Shown here piece by piece: positions 60,601 through 64,000 of a stretch of DNA of 64,000 nt (the first letter of the stretch is position 1; every line of letters starts with the position of its first letter). Source of the DNA: Omphiscola glabra (Eukaryota > Mollusca > Gastropoda > Lymnaeidae); NCBI GenBank assembly GCA_964017045.1, contig OZ024801.1:33591257-33655256 (forward strand). The letters are read 5' to 3'. The notes beneath the pieces were generated by a model, which had not been told where the DNA came from, searched no databases, and saw only the letters and a program-made list of their open reading frames with translations. The translations under genes and the position numbers were made by a program.

Positions 60601-61637
60601 CTATCACAACTGAAGGATGCCGTCAGTCTGGTCGGTGAGGCAGTGCTGGGACAGCTGGCAATGGACAGGTGGGATCTTGCAGCAGAGTCAATGATGGCTT
60701 CAGCCAGGTAGATCTGTTCTGCGTAGGACTGTGAATAGTGGACAGGAAAATCGTAGGAAGGTGCTTGAGGTAGCTCGGGAGATGAAGAGTTCTGGACAGC
60801 TTGGAAGGCTGGTGTGTGATGGAGGAGTGAAGCAACGTGCTTGAATCTCTGTGATTCTGGTGTCTCCAGGATGTCAAAGAGGGAAGCAAACTTAACGTCC
60901 AGTGTGTCGGAGGATTCTGAGGCGGGCAGTTCTGGTGTGGAGCCCAGAGTTGTGTTGATGTTATGTGTGGTGGGGATTAGGTTGTGATCAGTATGGTCTC
61001 GCCTCATGGGAACATACGAGTTCGTCTTGCTAGAGGCTTGAGGCGAGTGGTCAGAGCCTGTCAGACCGCTGTCAGTTGTCGTACTGCAGTGTCGGTTCTG
61101 TCGCCTGATGTTAGGCGTATGGACAACAGTGCTGTGGCTGTTCACCCGCGTGTCCACTTGGCTGTCGCTGTTGCCACTGACCGGCGGGGCTGGATAAAAC
61201 TGGGTCTCAGGCTGTGAATTTGGGTTTGAAAAGGGGAAGGTCACCTGTACAGGTGTAAGGGAAATGCAATTTTCATCACTGAATTTCTGGCTTGGGGTGT
61301 CTTGCGTTTGCTGACCTGCAGCTCTGGGAGGCGAAGTGTCCGAGTCGACCATGGCATTGGCCTCAGCCAGGAGCTGTTCTATGAGCATGTCAGCATAGAT
61401 GGATGGGTCGCGACGAGCGTGTCGACTGATGCGCCGTGTTGTGGCGTGTGACGGTTTCTTGGACATGGTGCCAAAACTCGTGATCAAGGTCTGGCGGTTG
61501 TGTTGGAGGCTGTTGGGCTCATCGAATAGAGGAACGTCTGCATCCTTGATGCCACAGACATCCAAAAGTTGGAGAAATTTACCTTTGATGTTCTCGATGT
61601 TCTCCTTGATGTTCTTCTCATGGGAGTGAATGGCCGC
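57630..61637 (-). CDS. 3' coding exon of a large Ser/Pro-rich disordered protein
   Basis: One open exon of 4008 bp encodes 1335 residues to a tga at 57630-57632. It opens in phase 0 after an acceptor (ctttgtttcacag before 61637) and reads AAIHSHEKNIKENIENIKGK, so the protein starts further upstream. It is rich in Ser, Pro and Thr, with no membrane segment or recognised fold, and looks largely disordered. Visible motifs (residues counted from the exon start) are an SH3-type PPLPPRRP near 416, basic clusters SKRRRC near 557, RLRRKKRQSP near 620 and AKKRASP near 787, a KEN sequence (MEEKENN) near 637, RHISASEPNLR near 1054 (14-3-3-like), PPPTPPHSRP near 1206, and a basic end SLVKKFKKFSSHFYKK. 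These suggest a phosphorylated scaffold or regulator, possibly nuclear or cell-cycle linked, but no family was recognised. Coding is supported by the exceptional length in a stop-rich genome. Confidence 0.85.
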   Translation of the reverse strand, partial: AAIHSHEKNIKENIENIKGKFLQLLDVCGIKDADVPLFDEPNSLQHNRQTLITSFGTMSKKPSHATTRRISRHARRDPSIYADMLIEQLLAEANAMVDSDTSPPRAAGQQTQDTPSQKFSDENCISLTPVQVTFPFSNPNSQPETQFYPAPPVSGNSDSQVDTRVNSHSTVVHTPNIRRQNRHCSTTTDSGLTGSDHSPQASSKTNSYVPMRRDHTDHNLIPTTHNINTTLGSTPELPASESSDTLDVKFASLFDILETPESQRFKHVASLLHHTPAFQAVQNSSSPELPQAPSYDFPVHYSQSYAEQIYLAEAIIDSAARSHLSIASCPSTASPTRLTASFSCDRSEVCSMGSSVADESYIYHEPLVVCLPPNTPPRPCKQFDKHDHNINKSYKPHLEDKNAGIDSDTDSERPPLPPRRPLTDTKLGRLVVKSGTKEVGNVWLSSPQLESSAERTLQYIQQSFDERSDLQDSFISHQISYDTPSRLDTTRNLSWSHHDLPNMSDLPHNSMVSMSTGKAHCREKQRCPGDRYITVRSHKALSPPEGFDTPLSSSKRRRCNDQTPLTPIHVDEKPFPARSARQRLSFTPVSSPTRSRPTDHLSPDFLSSPSSKSPPKSNRLRRKKRQSPAMRRLMEEKENNALSPGHPNPTSRKPFSSMYNLKPNITTDLHSTSSNSQNTSDAYPKSSDTSPELPLPSREDELRDRDAYYSDFTVDRQHKIDNVKGKLPSSQSSGEDQEKQYMFEDPASSQLMIRTVEGAESSPSDFVFRPPPSNLRAPRAATRAKKRASPLKSSQRPRPVYPCDKVGAPESWPSTSSRSSEKSERMSSKRHSQKMCTSHPMASSTLIMDSETSSPDVESVGSVYYWSLEEESGPCNLEKSYIRSTSTKKKQIPKCTKNLNMPRPPTSVGQDRSAGLFEDEKSFEFSALVSRIDETVNRTSKIVGKQINSMIEDNSLAACTNGSDSQSSIPRTSTRSTLSGQGVVAGAPSYLRGINKSGNSHISEAHSFMASSNQATTSSMYFNRAKASIVCSSNEVSEVPAPGPLSRHSRHISASEPNLRHLTDDATHSLVPSDTDTTPERFSESSVLEERLEIPGKSSTSGSSSCTAARCRPRILRESSEKPTDDAALECTVQPHPNQDLLDSILTDSPRSVNSSGIFVPHNSYNSPVESVGSHNGYSSTVSSSVSSDNNYRRVQPGVVAPPPTPPHSRPHQENASRNVSTLPSLSKSRETSSKVSQLFDEFKRPFTPAPHINLTLRPVTRNQGVTAEAYPPTPHRPLSVRSDPLTNKSVFTVPPGVVTGPPKIKDKKSLVKKFKKFSSHFYKKTEKIQTLANL

Positions 61638-62116
61638 CTGTGAAACAAAGACATTTATTTTGTTAATACTTGTGTGCTGCTATTTCACACAAATGTTATA
61701 ATACACCTGTGTTATGGATATATTTTCTTAACACGCCTGTATTATGGATGTACATATTTTATTCACCTGTATTATAGATTTATGTATTTTATACACCTGG
61801 ATTATGGATATACTTTCTGACAGTTTAATAATTGAACAACGTTAGAGTGGTCAAAGACATGGACACACTTTGACAAGGTAAATCACCGCTGTTGACTATG
61901 AAACTATCAGACTGAAGTCGTTTTAGCTTAATCTGTGAGAACAATTTGTTATCCAAGTCCAGGACAGCTACGATTGGATATAATGTATTATTGAATTAAC
62001 TTTGAACTTTGACCAATTAAATAGAGCATGTCAGGCCAACCATTTCCGCAACAGACCCAAAAATTATAAACTCACTATAAATACAGCAAGAATTCACGAG
62101 TAACAAAACGAAGTCT
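61638..62116. other. Intron start and flanking sequence of the Ser/Pro-rich gene
   Basis: 61690-61810 holds about four degenerate 35-bp copies of acacctgtattatggatata. No exon of the minus-strand gene could be found between here and the window end. Confidence 0.6.
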
Positions 62117-62455
62117 GCCGTTAGCTATAGACGAGCTGTACTGCCCCAGCTAGAGACTAGCTCAGCTGACCATGCTATATAATAGCTGCGCTGTCTAGCT
62201 TTAGATGAGCTGTACTACCAAAGGCAGAGCCTAGCGCAACTGACCATGCTATATAATAGCTGCACTGTCTAGCTTTAGATGAGCTGTACTGCCCTAGCTA
62301 GAGACTAGCTCAGCTGACCATGCTATATAATAGCTGCACTGTCTAGCTATAGATGAACTGTATTACCAAAGACAGAGACTAGCTTACTGCCCTAGCGAGA
62401 GACTGGCTGTACTGACCAGGTCGGAGACAAGCCGCACTGCCCGACTTGTATCCCC
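62117..62455. repeat. 74-bp tandem repeat, about 4 copies
   Basis: gaccatgctatataatagct recurs at 62168, 62242 and 62316. Units alternate between a gccc(c/t)agctagagac type and an accaaaggcagagc type, implying a 148-bp higher-order unit. The fourth copy is partial. Confidence 0.92.
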
Positions 62456-63717
62456 ATGCTTCCATCGCTACACAATGAATTCACCAAGATATTCACAACA
62501 CCAGAAATGAAACACAAAAATCCGACCGGAGTGAGCGCCTCCCAAGCAAACTACTACAACAGTATTTGAGCACTGGACCCGGCTAGGGGGGGGGGGCGAG
62601 AACTGACCAACCAGAAAACGACGGACTAATGGACACCGGTGGTCGTATCTTGATGGCCCGTGGACTTTGAAGTCGGACGCACAGGCAGACGGATCAGTGG
62701 TGTGAGTGACAGGTGAATGGTGGTGTGAGTTATCGAGACTGGTGGACATGTATCTTAAGACAATAGGACAGGAGTGTGTGTGTGTGGTGGGGGGGGGGCG
62801 ACCAGTGGTCAGTTTGGATACATTCGCCAGGTCGGTGGTCAGTCCGATACACTGACCAGATCAATGGTCAAGTCCAGATACATTGGTCTGACCGGCGGTC
62901 AGCACGTAAATCTCACTTTCTCAACTTTCTGGCCAAGATCGCAAACGATTGACCACGCGATAGGACAGTACAAGGTTACTCTTTAAAACAAAACAGATAA
63001 AAGAATAATTTATGCGCATAGTTAATTAGCCATGAAAAGAAAGAAATCGTGAGTTCAAGGTCCACACGTCCGTAACATAGGCACTGAAGGCGCTGTGTAG
63101 CAGTTTTGTCAAGTCGTAAACCAGAGTGACCTTCCCTTCGTGATGTTTTTTTTTTTTAAAGACGGTACTAATAAATGGAAGATTTTGGTCGAGAGATGAT
63201 ACACCGGGGGTAAGTGGCCAGTGGTCAGTTTTAGAAAAAAAAGGAAGGTGTGAGGCGGTGGTCACCCTCAACCCCCTGGGGACGCCCACGCAGATAACGA
63301 TAGCTGCCCCCTCGGGAAATTTTAATGATGTCCGATCTTATCTTGGTTCTGTTATCTGCTGATTTGGGAGAGTTTGGGAAAAAAAAAGGAGGGGGGGGGG
63401 GGATTTTAAACTGTTCTTAGAGGTTCATCCAGACGGACGCTTGGGAAAAATGAATTTGTTCGAACGCAGAACTGCGCGTTATATATGTGTGTTTTCCTAA
63501 AAAATGTATTTAACTAATGTGAAAATTATTATTATTATATTAATTTTTTTATTATTATTATTGGTCTTCTTAGGGCTGGGCTCGCTGCGCTGTACATAAA
63601 AATATTAGCAAACATAATCATGACATTAAAAATAAAATTCATTTATTTAATTTAAAAAACAGCTGTATAATTATAAAGCAACAAAACAAAGACAAATGTA
63701 TATCCACACCCCCACCC
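62456..63717. other. Likely intron or upstream sequence with G-runs and a degenerate repeat
   Basis: 62800-62915 has loose ~33-bp copies of gaccagtggtcagtttgga and cggtggtcagtccgatac. Poly-G runs occur at 62586, 62790 and 63390. Frames here do not look coding. Confidence 0.5.
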
Positions 63718-63872
63718 CAGTGGCGTAGCGAGCTGAACTCGCGCCCGGGGCACAACACCTTTTTAGCGCTCCCCCCATTCGAAAACCATACAATATTATA
63801 GTAAAATATACCATTTGGCGCCCTATTGTGAGTAGCGCCCGGGGCATGATGCCCCCCTTCACTACGCCACTG
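63718..63872. mobile_element. 155-bp MITE with 9-bp target duplication
   Basis: Left end cagtggcgtagcga and right end tcactacgccactg are inverted repeats with one mismatch. The flanks cccccaccc at 63709-63717 and 63873-63881 are identical; because of the C-runs the duplication could be read as 8 or 9 bp. gcgcccggggca occurs twice in direct order inside (63751 and 63835). Short minus-strand frames in it are not genes. Confidence 0.85.
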
Positions 63873-64000
63873 CCCCCACCCCCCAGAACCTTGACATATC
63901 AAGCCATGGACGGCAGCCAGCAGCAGCTGCGTGTTATATATTATGATAAACTTAATATTGGTTTACCCAAGCATCGATACAGTGAATCTGTCACAAAGGT

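Noticed and set aside
57630..61637. Assigning the Ser/Pro-rich protein to a RhoGAP or other named family
   Set aside because: Only general disorder and short motifs are visible; no catalytic domain lies in the window.

Overview
The window is eukaryotic nuclear DNA from an animal. It is AT-rich, its genes are split by GT-AG introns, and it is full of transposon debris and minisatellites. The mitochondrial ribosomal protein L28 gene at 47.5-53.1 kb is clearly metazoan. The mix of GTF2IRD2-type hAT copies, piggyBac-like and GIY-YIG relics, a truncated LINE and many minisatellites made me think of a mollusc, but that is an impression and not something the sequence proves.

Layout. 1-10552 is one continuous 42-bp minisatellite of about 250 units, open at the left edge, with alternating long and short higher-order blocks. 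All long open frames there are by-products of a repeat length divisible by three. 10.57-13.5 kb holds a dispersed repeat and then a run of unrelated minisatellites (28, 32, 16 and 29-32 bp). 14.2-15.2 kb is a decayed piggyBac-like transposase on the minus strand. 15-26 kb is AT-rich with small repeats, a candidate LTR at 24.2-24.6 kb and a 67-69 bp tandem repeat at 25.6 kb. 26-35 kb has two hAT relics (one with an 8-bp target duplication), a GIY-YIG endonuclease relic, and three short minus-strand exon-like segments that may belong to one or more unrecognised genes.

37-43 kb looks like a short plus-strand transcription unit with CpG-rich 5' sequence and an 86-residue spliced reading frame. 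It lies among dispersed repeats, a MITE with target duplication and a 178-bp tandem repeat. 44.3-46.5 kb is a 5'-truncated LINE on the minus strand with a full set of reverse transcriptase motifs and two frameshifts, both in A-runs. 47.5-53.1 kb is MRPL28 on the plus strand in six phase-consistent exons, with two MITE-like insertions in its introns. 53.5-57.6 kb is another minisatellite cluster (29, 20, 22, 17, 24, 24 and 19 bp).

57630-61637 is a single 1335-codon minus-strand exon, the 3' coding end of a large Ser/Pro-rich protein I do not recognise. Its upstream exons are not visible and probably lie beyond the right edge. The last 2.4 kb holds a 74-bp tandem repeat and a 155-bp MITE with a 9-bp target duplication.

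There is no sign of operons, tRNA or rRNA genes or CRISPR arrays. The two firm host genes (MRPL28 and the Ser/Pro-rich gene) converge, with their 3' ends about 4.5 kb apart and the minisatellite cluster between them. All splice sites, repeat periods and family calls were read by eye; no database search was possible.
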